Counted from the stretch's first letter, positions 1 through 6,889 are shown. The stretch: DNA of 12,766 bases from CAYTEO01 sp964436825 (GCA_964436825.1 CAYTEO010000060.1:1-12766), one strand, 5' to 3'. Program-made: numbers and translations. Notes: generated from the letters alone by a model not told the origin.

Positions 1-1185
1 GGGCGGGAGCGCCTCCGGGTCGCCTGTCCCGATGCGGCGGCGGCGGCCCGCTGGACCCTGGCCTGGCTGGAGGCGGCCGCCCATCCCGGCCTGCCGCGCA
101 TCGACTGGCCCGCCGTGCCGTCGCCCGAGTCCCGCCTGCCGGGCAACGGCGTCTTTCCCCTGCCGCTGGCCGACGAGATCGCCGTGCTGGTCGACGCCGA
201 GCGCTTCCCGGCGGAACAGCGGTACCGTCTGGCGCGCCGCCACCAGGCCGGCACCCTGGCCTGGCTCGTCGAGCCCTTCCTGGCGGAGGGCGCCTGGGAG
301 CACCTCTTCCTGACGACCCCGGCCGACGACGCCGTCGTCGACTGCGACCAGCAATGGGCCTCGGCGCGACGTCCCTGGGAATGGATCGTCGAGCTGCTGG
401 AGACGGCCGGCCGTCCCCGGCCGCGGGGGAAGTGTCGCCGGCCGCTCCGCGGGAACGTCCGCGAGCTGCCGGTGGCCAACCTGGACGCGGCCCTCGGCTT
501 CCTGGACCAGGAGCGGGAGGTGGAGGGGCCCGCCTGCTGGGAGGTCGTCACCCCGGTGGAGCAGGATGCCCGCTACCTGCGCAGCGTGGCCGCGCGCAGC
601 GGCTGGGGCGTCCTGTCGCGCGGGGACCTGGAGGCGCTGCTGCTGCCGGGAGCGCTGCCCCTGCTGGCCGTCGCCCGGGACCTGGTCCGCGACCCCGAGC
701 AGGACGGGGGAGAGGCGCGGGAACTGGTCCAGGCCCTGCTGCCCCGCCACGAGCACGAGGCGTATCGCGACTGGGCCCGGGTCCGCCGCGAGGCGGCCGC
801 CGGCTGGTCGCTGGCCCGGCTGGCCGCCGCCGCAGGCCGTCACGGCTGGAGCTGCGGCTGGTGGCGGGACCCGGCGCCCCGGTCCGCGGCCGTCGGGGCC
901 ATCCGTTTGCTCGGGGAGAGGACACTGCGCGAGCTCTGGGACGAGCCGCTGGCCATGATGTGGGAACGCGTGCTCGCCCGTGTCCTGGGCCGCCCCGTCG
1001 TTCCCCCGGACCGCTCCCTGCTGATGACCGCCACGCCGGCCCCCCAGCCGGCCTTCCGGGCCGAGCGGGTCGTCGTCCTGGCCAGCGGGCTGGAGGCGCC
1101 GGAGTTCTACTACGCCGCCTGGACCCACGTGGCCGACGAGCTGACCGTCCTGTTCACCGAGCGCGCTCCGTCGGAGGTCGACTGA
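1..1185 (+). CDS. C-terminal part of an unrecognised protein (5' end outside window)
   Basis: The frame is open from the first base to a TGA at 1183-1185, giving 394 visible residues; the true start lies upstream. A GTG at 115 is only an internal codon, since the frame reads through it with the same GC-rich third positions. I do not recognise a family. The protein is rich in Leu, Ala and Arg and unusually rich in Trp (18 of 394). The last part, about residues 357-388, reads VVVLASGLEAPEF followed by YYAAWTHVADELTVLF. That loosely recalls the C-terminal end of UvrD/HelD-type superfamily 1 helicases, where a GLE(F/A)P segment is followed by YVALTRA..(E/R)LTVL. The motif VI arginine (TRA) is absent, reading THVA, so it could be a degenerate or non-catalytic relative, or the similarity may be chance. 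The gene is separated from the tryptophanase gene by 86 bases containing a candidate promoter, so it is probably a different transcription unit. Confidence 0.75.
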   Translation, partial: GRERLRVACPDAAAAARWTLAWLEAAAHPGLPRIDWPAVPSPESRLPGNGVFPLPLADEIAVLVDAERFPAEQRYRLARRHQAGTLAWLVEPFLAEGAWEHLFLTTPADDAVVDCDQQWASARRPWEWIVELLETAGRPRPRGKCRRPLRGNVRELPVANLDAALGFLDQEREVEGPACWEVVTPVEQDARYLRSVAARSGWGVLSRGDLEALLLPGALPLLAVARDLVRDPEQDGGEARELVQALLPRHEHEAYRDWARVRREAAAGWSLARLAAAAGRHGWSCGWWRDPAPRSAAVGAIRLLGERTLRELWDEPLAMMWERVLARVLGRPVVPPDRSLLMTATPAPQPAFRAERVVVLASGLEAPEFYYAAWTHVADELTVLFTERAPSEVD

Positions 1186-1194
1186 CCGGATCGC

Positions 1195-1223
1195 TTGTCC
1201 GCCCCCGGCGCAACTGCTACCTT
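1195..1223 (+). promoter_or_regulatory. Candidate sigma70-type promoter for tnaA
   Basis: TTGTCC at 1195-1200 and TACCTT at 1218-1223 are separated by 17 bases, and TG at 1215-1216 gives an extended -10 (TGCTACCTT). The expected start near 1230 leaves a leader of about 42 bases. That is too short to hold a tnaC-like regulatory peptide with room for a Rho-type attenuator, and no short ORF with a tryptophan codon is evident there. The same -10 hexamer, TACCTT, is found upstream of the PBP gene. Confidence 0.45.
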
Positions 1224-1271
1224 CGCGGCGTCGTCACCGACCCGTGCCAAGTCAACCCGGGAGCGAGCGTC

Positions 1272-2663
1272 ATGGAGATCCCGTTCATTCCCTACCGGAT
1301 CAAGGTCGTCGAGCCCGTCCAGCGCACCGATCGCGCCGAGCGCGAGAGGTTGCTGCAGGAGGCGGGATACAACGTGTTCGCCCTGCCGTCGTCGGCCATC
1401 TACATCGACCTGCTGACCGACAGCGGGACCTCGGCCATGAGCGACGCCCAGTGGGCCGCCCTGATGCGGGGCGACGAGTCCTACGCCGGCAGCCGCAACT
1501 ACTACGAGTTCGAGGAGACGATCCACGAGATCTTCGGCTACCGGCACATCATCCCCACCCACCAGGGGCGGGTGGCGGAGAACCTGCTGTTCTCGACGGT
1601 ACTGAAAGCCGGCGACGTCGTGCCCAACAACATCCACTTCGACACGACCCGCGCCAACGTGGAGTACCACGACGCCAAGGCCGTCGACTGCGTCATCGAC
1701 GAGGGGCTCGATCCCACGGCCGATCATCCCTTCAAGGGGAACATGGACCTGCAGAAGCTGGCGGCGGTCTTCGACGCCCATCCGGGCCGTGTCCCGTTCG
1801 TCATGCTGACGATCACGAACAACAGCGGCGGCGGTCAGCCGGTCTCGCTGGCCAACATCCGCGAGGTGTCGGCCTTCTGCCGCGAGCGCGGGGTGCCGCT
1901 GATCTTCGACGCCTGCCGCTTCGCCGAGAACTCCTGGTTCATCCAGCAGCGCGAGCCGGGCCAGGGCGAGCGTTCCGTCCTGGAGATCGCCCGGGAGATC
2001 TTCTCCCTGGGCGACGGCTGCACGATGAGCGCCAAGAAGGACGCCCTGGTCAACATCGGCGGCTTCATCGCCCTGAACAACGACCAGTGGGCCGAGAGGA
2101 TCACGAACCTGCTGATCCTCATCGAGGGCTTCCGGACCTACGGCGGGCTGGCCGGACGGGACATGGCAGCCATCGCCCAGGGTCTGCGCGAGGTCCTGGA
2201 CGAGGACTACCTGACCTACCGCATCGGCCAGGTCCGCCGGATGGGCGAGGCGCTCCAGGAGCGCGGGGTGCCGGTCCTGACCCCCATCGGCGGCCACGCC
2301 GTCTACCTGGACGCCCGTCGGATGCTGCCCCACATCCCCCAGTCCCAATTCCCGGCCCAGGCGCTGACCTGCGCCCTCTACCTGGAGGGCGGCGTGCGCG
2401 GGGTCGAGATCGGCAGCCTCATGTTCGCCCAGACCGACCCCGAGACCGGCGAGACCTCCTATCCGGCCATGGAGCTGGTCCGCCTGGCCGTCCCGCGGCG
2501 GGTCTACATGGAGGCCCACCTGACCTACGTGGCCGAGGTCAGCGCCCACCTGCTGGCGCTGGGCGAGCGGCTCCAGGGGCTGGAGATCGAGCACGAGGCC
2601 CCCGTCCTGCGCCACTTCACGGCCCGCCTGCGGCCCGTCGGCGGCGCCCTGATCCGGGACTGA
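1272..2663 (+). CDS. tnaA: Tryptophanase (tryptophan indole-lyase), PLP-dependent beta-eliminating lyase
   Basis: This 463-residue protein has the normal length of the tryptophanase/tyrosine phenol-lyase (TPL) family and matches it throughout. Predicted reaction: L-tryptophan plus water to indole, pyruvate and ammonia, in the cytoplasm. Visible PLP-site residues, numbered almost exactly as in TPL, are Tyr71, Gln98-Gly99-Arg100, Asp213 (pyridine nitrogen), Arg216 and the MSAKKD segment with the Schiff-base lysine at Lys256. Much of the backbone reads TPL-like (AMSDAQW, GCTMS, VNIGGF, GGLAGRDM). The three positions that separate the two activities are all tryptophanase-type: Asp124 (Thr in TPL), Ile380 in VEIGS (Arg381 in TPL) and His448 in LRHFT (Phe448 in TPL). 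ATG 1272 is chosen because GGGAG at 1259-1263 sits 8 bases upstream and the N-terminus (PFIPYRIKVVEPV) matches the family. A candidate promoter precedes it, and the next gene starts 5 bases after its stop. No tryptophan transporter is nearby. Confidence 0.9.
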   Translation: MEIPFIPYRIKVVEPVQRTDRAERERLLQEAGYNVFALPSSAIYIDLLTDSGTSAMSDAQWAALMRGDESYAGSRNYYEFEETIHEIFGYRHIIPTHQGRVAENLLFSTVLKAGDVVPNNIHFDTTRANVEYHDAKAVDCVIDEGLDPTADHPFKGNMDLQKLAAVFDAHPGRVPFVMLTITNNSGGGQPVSLANIREVSAFCRERGVPLIFDACRFAENSWFIQQREPGQGERSVLEIAREIFSLGDGCTMSAKKDALVNIGGFIALNNDQWAERITNLLILIEGFRTYGGLAGRDMAAIAQGLREVLDEDYLTYRIGQVRRMGEALQERGVPVLTPIGGHAVYLDARRMLPHIPQSQFPAQALTCALYLEGGVRGVEIGSLMFAQTDPETGETSYPAMELVRLAVPRRVYMEAHLTYVAEVSAHLLALGERLQGLEIEHEAPVLRHFTARLRPVGGALIRD

Positions 2664-2668
2664 GCGCC

Positions 2669-3274
2669 GTGGAGCCGGTCTGCGAGCCGCGGGACTGGCG
2701 CTGGGCCGAGCGGATCCTGCCGCTGGCGCGGCAGGCGCTGGAGCGCCTGGGCTGGGCGGAGATCCCGGGCCGCCTGGTCCTGGCCGTCGACGCCCTGGCA
2801 CCGGACGAGAGGATCTGGCTGCAGCTCGCGCCGCGGGAGGTCGTCCTGCACGTCCACGAGGGGCACTTCGGTCACCTGCCGGGCGGCGACACGCCGCTAC
2901 CCTGGGAGATGCCCCCGGTTGCCGAGGCGGTGGAGGCGAGCTGGGACCCCGCCACGGCCGCCGTCTTCCTCCACCGCCAGCTGCTGGCCGCCCGCGACCT
3001 GCGCGACGGGGTCCTGCGGCCGGCCGAGGTGCCGGCCCGGTTGGCCCCGGCCGTCCAGGAGGCGTGGGCGGTGACCATCGACGGGCGGCTGGCGCGACAC
3101 GACTGGCCGTCGTGGTCCCTCGCCGAGCGCCGCCGCCTTTTCGCCCGCCGCTTCGCCGTGGGGGGGGAGCTGCTGCCACGGCACTGGGAGACGTTCCGGC
3201 GCCTCTGGGACTGGGACGAGCCGGACCACGAGGGGCTGGTCAGGGCGGCGTCGGGTCTGCCCACCCCGGGCTAG
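2669..3274 (+). CDS. Trp-rich hypothetical protein, coupled to tnaA
   Basis: GTG at 2669 begins 5 bases after the tryptophanase stop, so it is probably co-transcribed and translated by coupling; there is no strong ribosome-binding site of its own. The product is 201 residues with no signal peptide or membrane segment. The frame is supported by nearly uniform G/C third positions. It contains 12 Trp (6%), far above its neighbour tnaA (3 of 463). A His-rich patch, HVHEGHFGH, lies around residues 61-69, a Phe-Leu-His-Arg helix follows near residue 100, and a basic stretch AERRRLFARRF lies near residue 155. I recognise no family. The HEGH patch could bind metal but does not match a complete HEXXH metalloprotease signature. 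Position suggests, but does not show, a link to tryptophan or indole metabolism. An alternative start a few codons upstream or downstream cannot be excluded. Confidence 0.7.
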   Translation: MEPVCEPRDWRWAERILPLARQALERLGWAEIPGRLVLAVDALAPDERIWLQLAPREVVLHVHEGHFGHLPGGDTPLPWEMPPVAEAVEASWDPATAAVFLHRQLLAARDLRDGVLRPAEVPARLAPAVQEAWAVTIDGRLARHDWPSWSLAERRRLFARRFAVGGELLPRHWETFRRLWDWDEPDHEGLVRAASGLPTPG

Positions 3275-3301
3275 CCGGCGGGTGATTGGGATTTGCTTTT
3301 T
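3262..3301 (+). terminator. Weak candidate terminator after the tnaA operon
   Basis: The stretch 3262-3284, which contains the TAG stop, can fold as an imperfect stem (four outer and four inner GC-rich pairs with a two-base bulge). A T-rich stretch, ATTTGCTTTTT, follows at 3291-3301. The T run starts about ten bases after the stem, which is far for a canonical intrinsic terminator, so this is only a possibility. Confidence 0.25.
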
Positions 3302-3348
3302 CCGGTCCCGGAGGCCAATTTCATGGCGACGGCTCGCCCGGCCCGCGC

Positions 3349-3377
3349 TTGACGCATGCCGGGGACCGGCCTAGGAT
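3349..3377 (+). promoter_or_regulatory. Strong sigma70-type promoter for the lipoprotein gene
   Basis: TTGACG (3349-3354; five of six consensus bases) and TAGGAT (3372-3377; four of six) are separated by exactly 17 bases. Transcription would start near 3384, giving a leader of about 72 bases before the ATG at 3456. The bases GGGACCGG at 3362-3369 in the spacer are the inverse of CCGGTCCC at 3302-3309 and could be one arm of an operator. The rest of the 3275-3455 gap holds no gene. Confidence 0.6.
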
Positions 3378-3455
3378 GCCTGAGCCCTCACGTTCGCAAG
3401 CCGAGGTCTGCCCGGCCATGTGCCGTGGTGTTTCCGCTGTTCAGGGAGGTTGTCC

Positions 3456-4322
3456 ATGCATGTCGCTCCGTCCCCGCTGCGCCGGGCCGCCATCGTCCTG
3501 CTCGTGGCCCTGGTGACCTTCTCCCTCGCCGGCCTGACCGGGTGCGGCAAGGAGAAGGAAGTGAACCCGTACGTCTACACCACCCTGGCCCGGGTCATGG
3601 ACGGCGACACCCTCAGCCAGAACTTCCTGTTCGAGATCGATCCTCCCCAGCTGGAGTACGCCAAGGGTGATGTGGCCATCGTCCGCGACGAGCACCGGCT
3701 CGAGTTCCTGGTCGGACCCGACGTCGAGCACAACTACGCCAGCTGGACCGACGGCCGCCTCGACGTCCAGAAGCGCTTCTCGCCCACGACGCACCTGTTC
3801 ATGATGGGCGTGCGCCGCGGCGAGGTCTTCACGCGGGTCGACTCGGTGGAGAGCTACGTGCTGCCCAAGGTCATCAAGCTGACCAAGAGCCAGCTCGAGA
3901 CCCCCGGCGCGCCGCTGCCGGACCTGAACTGGAAGCGCCTGTCGACCTTCAAGGACTTCCTGCCCAAGGACGAGGGCGGCGAGCTGATCCAGGTCCAGTC
4001 GATGGTGACGAACTTCGTCCACGTCCCGCGCCACGACCTGACCGAGGAGCAGCGGGCCAACCCCGCCCCGGAGGACTACGCCTGGTACGCCGTCTTCCCC
4101 AAGGCCACCCTGCGGATCGTCGACCTGGGGCCGGGCGCCGAGTACATGCTCGAGGTCCTGAAGACCAAGAACCTGCCGCTGATCGGTTCCTTCTCCCTGA
4201 AGGAGGTGGCCGAGAAGTACACCGAGCGCTCCAAGACCTACGGCGACCTGGGCCACGTCTGCGGCACGATGAAGATCAACTGGTTCCGCTACGGCGGCGC
4301 CTACATCCGCGGCGACGTCTAG
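3456..4322 (+). CDS. Lipoprotein of unknown function
   Basis: The product is 288 residues and starts with a textbook lipoprotein signal. Basic residues Arg9-Arg10 are followed by a hydrophobic segment (about 11-25) and the lipobox LTGC with the lipidated cysteine at position 30; Gly follows it. ATG 3456 is preferred over an in-frame ATG at 3420, because AGGGAGG at 3443-3449 sits 6 bases before it and the earlier start would add a non-signal-like N-terminus. The mature part is soluble and mixed charge, with one other Cys near residue 270 (HVCGTMKIN) and several Asp/Lys-rich stretches. I recognise no domain. The gene has its own promoter and a hairpin terminator, so it appears monocistronic and well expressed. 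It is probably anchored in a cytoplasmic- or outer-membrane leaflet; without known sorting rules for this lineage I cannot say which. Confidence 0.85.
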   Translation: MHVAPSPLRRAAIVLLVALVTFSLAGLTGCGKEKEVNPYVYTTLARVMDGDTLSQNFLFEIDPPQLEYAKGDVAIVRDEHRLEFLVGPDVEHNYASWTDGRLDVQKRFSPTTHLFMMGVRRGEVFTRVDSVESYVLPKVIKLTKSQLETPGAPLPDLNWKRLSTFKDFLPKDEGGELIQVQSMVTNFVHVPRHDLTEEQRANPAPEDYAWYAVFPKATLRIVDLGPGAEYMLEVLKTKNLPLIGSFSLKEVAEKYTERSKTYGDLGHVCGTMKINWFRYGGAYIRGDV

Positions 4323-4345
4323 CCGATCGTCCGCCACGGTACACG

Positions 4346-4380
4346 GCAAGCCGGCTCCCTCGGGAGCCGGCTTGCTGCTT
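4346..4380 (+). terminator. Intrinsic terminator after the lipoprotein gene
   Basis: GCAAGCCGGCTCCC (4346-4359) and GGGAGCCGGCTTGC (4362-4375) are perfect inverted repeats. They form a 13-bp stem with a four-base loop, beginning 23 bases after the stop codon. The following bases, TGCTTTCCC, give a short T-containing tail. The symmetrical stem may also stop transcripts of the convergent pfkA gene, whose stop is at 4427, but no T run follows on that strand. Confidence 0.75.
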
Positions 4381-4426
4381 TCCCGGCAGCCGGGCCTGTC
4401 CGCGCGTCCCGGGCCGCCGTGGCCGG

Positions 4427-5386
4427 CTAGGTCAGCATCCGCAGCATCCGGTCGTAGGCCAGGACGGCCTTGCGGACCGCGGCGCCCCGCTTGTGCAGGG
4501 CGCTGGTGCGGATCTTGTTGGCCACCAGGCCGACCATGACCCCCCGCTCGCCGCTGAGCAGCATCTCGGTGGCGGCGCAGCCCAGCTTGGTGGCCAGGAC
4601 GCGGTCGCTGGCCGTCGGCGAGCCGCCCCGCTGGACGTGTCCCAGCACGACCATCCGGATGCTCCGCTTCAGGCGGGCCTTCAGCTCGTACTCGATGTAC
4701 GGCGCCTTGGCCGCCCCCTCGGCCACGATGATCACGGCGTGCTGCTTGCCGCGGTCGTAGCCGCCCTCGATGCGCAGGCAGATCTCGTCCAGGTCGAAGG
4801 GGATCTCCGGCACGATGACCTCCTCGGCGCCGCAGCACAGCCCGGTCTCCATGGCCAGCAGGCCGCACTCGCGTCCCATGACCTCGATGACGAAGATCCG
4901 CCCGTGGCTCGAGGCGGTGTCGCGGATCTTGTCCACGGCGTCGACGGCGATGTTCAGGGCCGTGTCGAAGCCGATGGAGTAGTCGGTGCCGGGGATGTCG
5001 TTGTCGATGGTCGCCGGCACGCCGATGGTCGGCAGGTCGAACTTCTCGTTCAGGACCGCGGCGCCGCGGAAGCTGCCGTCGCCCCCGATGACGACCAGCC
5101 CGTCCAGGCGCAGCTCCTCCAGCGCCCGGCCCACCTTCTCCTGGCCCGCCTTCCCCTTGAACTCGGGGTAGCGGAAGGTCCGCAGGACCGTCCCGCCCTG
5201 GTGCATGATCCCCGCCACGTCGACGGTCGTCATGAAGGTGGCGTCGGCCTCGCTCAGGCCCAGCCAGCCGCGGCGGATGCCGACGACCTCGACACCGTGG
5301 CCCAGGGCGGTCCGCACGACCGCGCGCAGGGCCGCGTTCATCCCCGCGGCGTCGCCGCCGCCGGTCAGCACACCGATCCGTCTCAT
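4427..5386 (-). CDS. pfkA: 6-phosphofructokinase (probably ATP-dependent)
   Basis: The 319-residue protein matches the family-A phosphofructokinase core (E. coli PfkA is 320). It phosphorylates fructose-6-phosphate to fructose-1,6-bisphosphate, the committed glycolytic step, in the cytoplasm. Visible sites are the nucleotide loop near residues 8-16 (TGGGDAAGM), Arg72, GGDGS at 101-105, TIDND at 126-130 with catalytic Asp128, MGRECG near 170-175, and HVQRGGSP at 250-257 for sugar phosphate. Gly104 is the usual marker of ATP rather than pyrophosphate as donor (Asp in PPi enzymes). The companion position, Gly in ATP enzymes or Lys in PPi enzymes, is Ala125 here (PATIDND), which is unusual. The ATG at 5386 overlaps the rarA stop in an ATGA, and GGAGGAG lies 4 bases upstream, so the two genes form an operon. 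The stop is TAG at 4427. Confidence 0.92.
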   Translation of the reverse strand: MRRIGVLTGGGDAAGMNAALRAVVRTALGHGVEVVGIRRGWLGLSEADATFMTTVDVAGIMHQGGTVLRTFRYPEFKGKAGQEKVGRALEELRLDGLVVIGGDGSFRGAAVLNEKFDLPTIGVPATIDNDIPGTDYSIGFDTALNIAVDAVDKIRDTASSHGRIFVIEVMGRECGLLAMETGLCCGAEEVIVPEIPFDLDEICLRIEGGYDRGKQHAVIIVAEGAAKAPYIEYELKARLKRSIRMVVLGHVQRGGSPTASDRVLATKLGCAATEMLLSGERGVMVGLVANKIRTSALHKRGAAVRKAVLAYDRMLRMLT

Positions 5387-6810
5387 CCGTCTCCTCCGTG
5401 GTTCGTCGTCTTCCCGGTGGGGGAGTCCTTCTCCGGTTCCGCCCCGTCGCCGCCGGCCTCCCGCGCCAGCGCCTCGCGCCGCCAGCGGCGGATCGCCTCG
5501 AGCCGCTCGCGGTAGCGCGCCTCGCGGCCCCGGTCGGTGGGGCGGTAGAAGACGCGGTCGGCCAGCGGTTCGGGCAGGCAGGTCATCGGCGCCACGCCCT
5601 CGGGCAGGTCGTGGGCGTACCGGTAGCCTTCGCCGTAGCCCAGCTCCCGCATCAGCCGCGTCGGCGCGTTGCGCAGGTGCAGCGGCACCGGCGGGTTGGC
5701 GCCGCGGCGGATCTCGGCCACCGCCTCCCCGTAGCCACGGTACAAGGCGTTGCTCTTGGGGGCCAGCGCCAGGTGGACCACCGCCTGGGCCAGCGCCAGG
5801 TCGCCCTCGGGCCGCCCCACGAACCGGACGGCGTCGCGGGCCGCGATGCAGAGCGACAGGGCGCCGGGGTCGGCCAGGCCCACGTCCTCGCTGGCCACGC
5901 GCACCAGCCGCCGGGCGACGTAGAGGGGATCGGCGCCCCCCTCGAGCATCCGCGCCAGGTAGTAGAGGGCCGCGTCGGGATCGCTGTTGCGGATCGACTT
6001 GTGCAGGGCCGAGATCAGGTTGTAGTGCTCCTCGCCGGCCTTGTCGTAGCGCAGGGAGCGGTCGCGGATCAGGCCGGCGATCCGCTCGCGGTCCACCGGC
6101 GTGTCCGTCTCGCCCACGGCGTCGACGCACATCTCCAGCAGGCTCAGCGCCGCCCGCGCGTCCCCGTCGGCCAGCCCGGCCAGGGCCGCGAGGCCGTCGT
6201 CCGTGAACGCCGGCGCGCGCCCGGCCAGCCCCTGCGGCGACTCCAGGGCGCGGCGCAGCAGGTCGACCAGCGCCCCGGTCGACAGCGGTTGGAGGACGAA
6301 CAGCCGCAGCCGCGAGAGCAGGGCCGCGTTGATCTCGAACGACGGGTTCTCCGTCGTGGCGCCGATCAGCAGGATGTCGCCCCGCTCCACCCACGGCAGC
6401 AGGGCGTCCTGCTGCGCCTTGTTGAAGCGGTGGATCTCGTCCAGGAAGATCACGGTGCGCCGGCCGTGGTCGCGCAGCAGGCGCGCCGCCTCGGCCATGA
6501 CCGTCTTCAGCTCGCGGCTGCCCACCTGGACGGCGCTGTACTCCAGGACCCGCGCATCGAGCCGCGCCGCGACGACCCGCGCCAGGGTCGTCTTCCCGCA
6601 GCCGGGGGGACCCCACAGCAGCAGCGACGGCGGCCGGCCACCCTCGATGAGGCGGCGCAGTGGCCGACCCGGACCGAGCAGGTCCTCCTGGCCGACGATG
6701 CCGTCCAGGTCGCGCGGCCGCATCCGCTCCGCCAGCGGGGCGTGGGCGGGGTCGCCGGCGCGCTCGGTCCGGTCGGGGGCGGGGCCGGTGGGGAAGAGTT
6801 CGTCGTTCAT
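5383..6810 (-). CDS. rarA: Replication-associated recombination protein A (RarA/MgsA), AAA+ ATPase
   Basis: The 475-residue protein is a clamp-loader-related AAA+ ATPase acting at stalled replication forks. It has PLAERMRP near residue 25, VGQEDLLG near 39-46, Walker A GPPGCGKTT at 67-75 and Walker B IFLDEIHRF at 121-129. Sensor 1 GATTENPSF is at 150-158 and the arginine-finger region LLSRLRLF at 164-171. The C-terminal oligomerisation domain carries the family signatures YNLISALHKS, RNSDPDAALYYLAR, SEDVGLADP, APKSN and HLRNAPT. The last 20 or so residues are a Gly/Glu/Lys-rich tail beyond the usual family end. Start 6810 gives the family-like N-terminus. An ATG nine bases upstream (6819) and a TTG at 6846 are in frame, but none has a ribosome-binding site, and a promoter-like sequence places transcription start at about 6811. 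It overlaps pfkA by 4 bases. Confidence 0.93.
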   Translation of the reverse strand: MNDELFPTGPAPDRTERAGDPAHAPLAERMRPRDLDGIVGQEDLLGPGRPLRRLIEGGRPPSLLLWGPPGCGKTTLARVVAARLDARVLEYSAVQVGSRELKTVMAEAARLLRDHGRRTVIFLDEIHRFNKAQQDALLPWVERGDILLIGATTENPSFEINAALLSRLRLFVLQPLSTGALVDLLRRALESPQGLAGRAPAFTDDGLAALAGLADGDARAALSLLEMCVDAVGETDTPVDRERIAGLIRDRSLRYDKAGEEHYNLISALHKSIRNSDPDAALYYLARMLEGGADPLYVARRLVRVASEDVGLADPGALSLCIAARDAVRFVGRPEGDLALAQAVVHLALAPKSNALYRGYGEAVAEIRRGANPPVPLHLRNAPTRLMRELGYGEGYRYAHDLPEGVAPMTCLPEPLADRVFYRPTDRGREARYRERLEAIRRWRREALAREAGGDGAEPEKDSPTGKTTNHGGDG

Positions 6811-6817
6811 GCCGTGC

Positions 6818-6846
6818 ATTGTCGGTGCTGGGAGGAGGAATGGCAA
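6818..6846 (-). promoter_or_regulatory. Candidate rarA-pfkA promoter giving a leaderless transcript
   Basis: Read on the minus strand, TTGCCA (6846-6841) and GACAAT (6823-6818) are separated by 17 bases. The usual start point, seven bases after the -10, falls at 6811-6810, next to the A of the rarA ATG. No Shine-Dalgarno sequence precedes that ATG, which is consistent with a leaderless mRNA. Confidence 0.4.
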
Positions 6847-6860
6847 GGGGGGCTGCCGCC

Positions 6861-6889
6861 TTGCCCCGGCCGCGCTCCCGTCTTACACT
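6861..6889 (+). promoter_or_regulatory. Candidate promoter of the cdd-phosphorylase operon
   Basis: TTGCCC (6861-6866) and TACACT (6884-6889) have a 17-base spacer. Transcription would begin near 6896, leaving a leader of about 44 bases that contains the strong GGAGGGGAGG ribosome-binding site at 6924-6933. It points away from the rarA promoter in the same 129-base intergenic region. Confidence 0.45.

Noticed and set aside
1186..1271. A tnaC-like leader peptide controlling tnaA
   Set aside because: The predicted leader is about 42 bases and contains no short start-to-stop frame with a Trp codon.
1272..2663. Calling this gene tyrosine phenol-lyase
   Set aside because: Despite TPL-like stretches, the phenol-contacting Arg381, Thr124 and Phe448 positions are Ile, Asp and His, as in tryptophanase.
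1110..3179. A 689-codon minus-strand open frame antisense to tnaA
   Set aside because: It is a by-product of high GC in the opposite frame; its translation is low-complexity Gly/Arg/Pro/Ala, and the plus strand encodes a clear enzyme.
3576..3620. ARVMDGDTL in the lipoprotein as a staphylococcal-nuclease-like motif
   Set aside because: Only the short DGDT segment matches; the later catalytic Arg/Glu motifs of that family are not seen.
4382..4394. CCCGGC-A-GCCGGG palindrome as a pfkA terminator
   Set aside because: The stem is short with an impossible one-base loop unless a pair opens, and no T run follows on the minus strand.
3441..4868. A 475-codon minus-strand frame over the lipoprotein and pfkA
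   Set aside because: It is a GC-rich shadow; it crosses a terminator and the known pfkA frame.
4427..5386. PPi-dependent phosphofructokinase
   Set aside because: The donor-site residue after GGD is Gly104, not Asp, and the Lys typical of PPi enzymes at the second position is absent.
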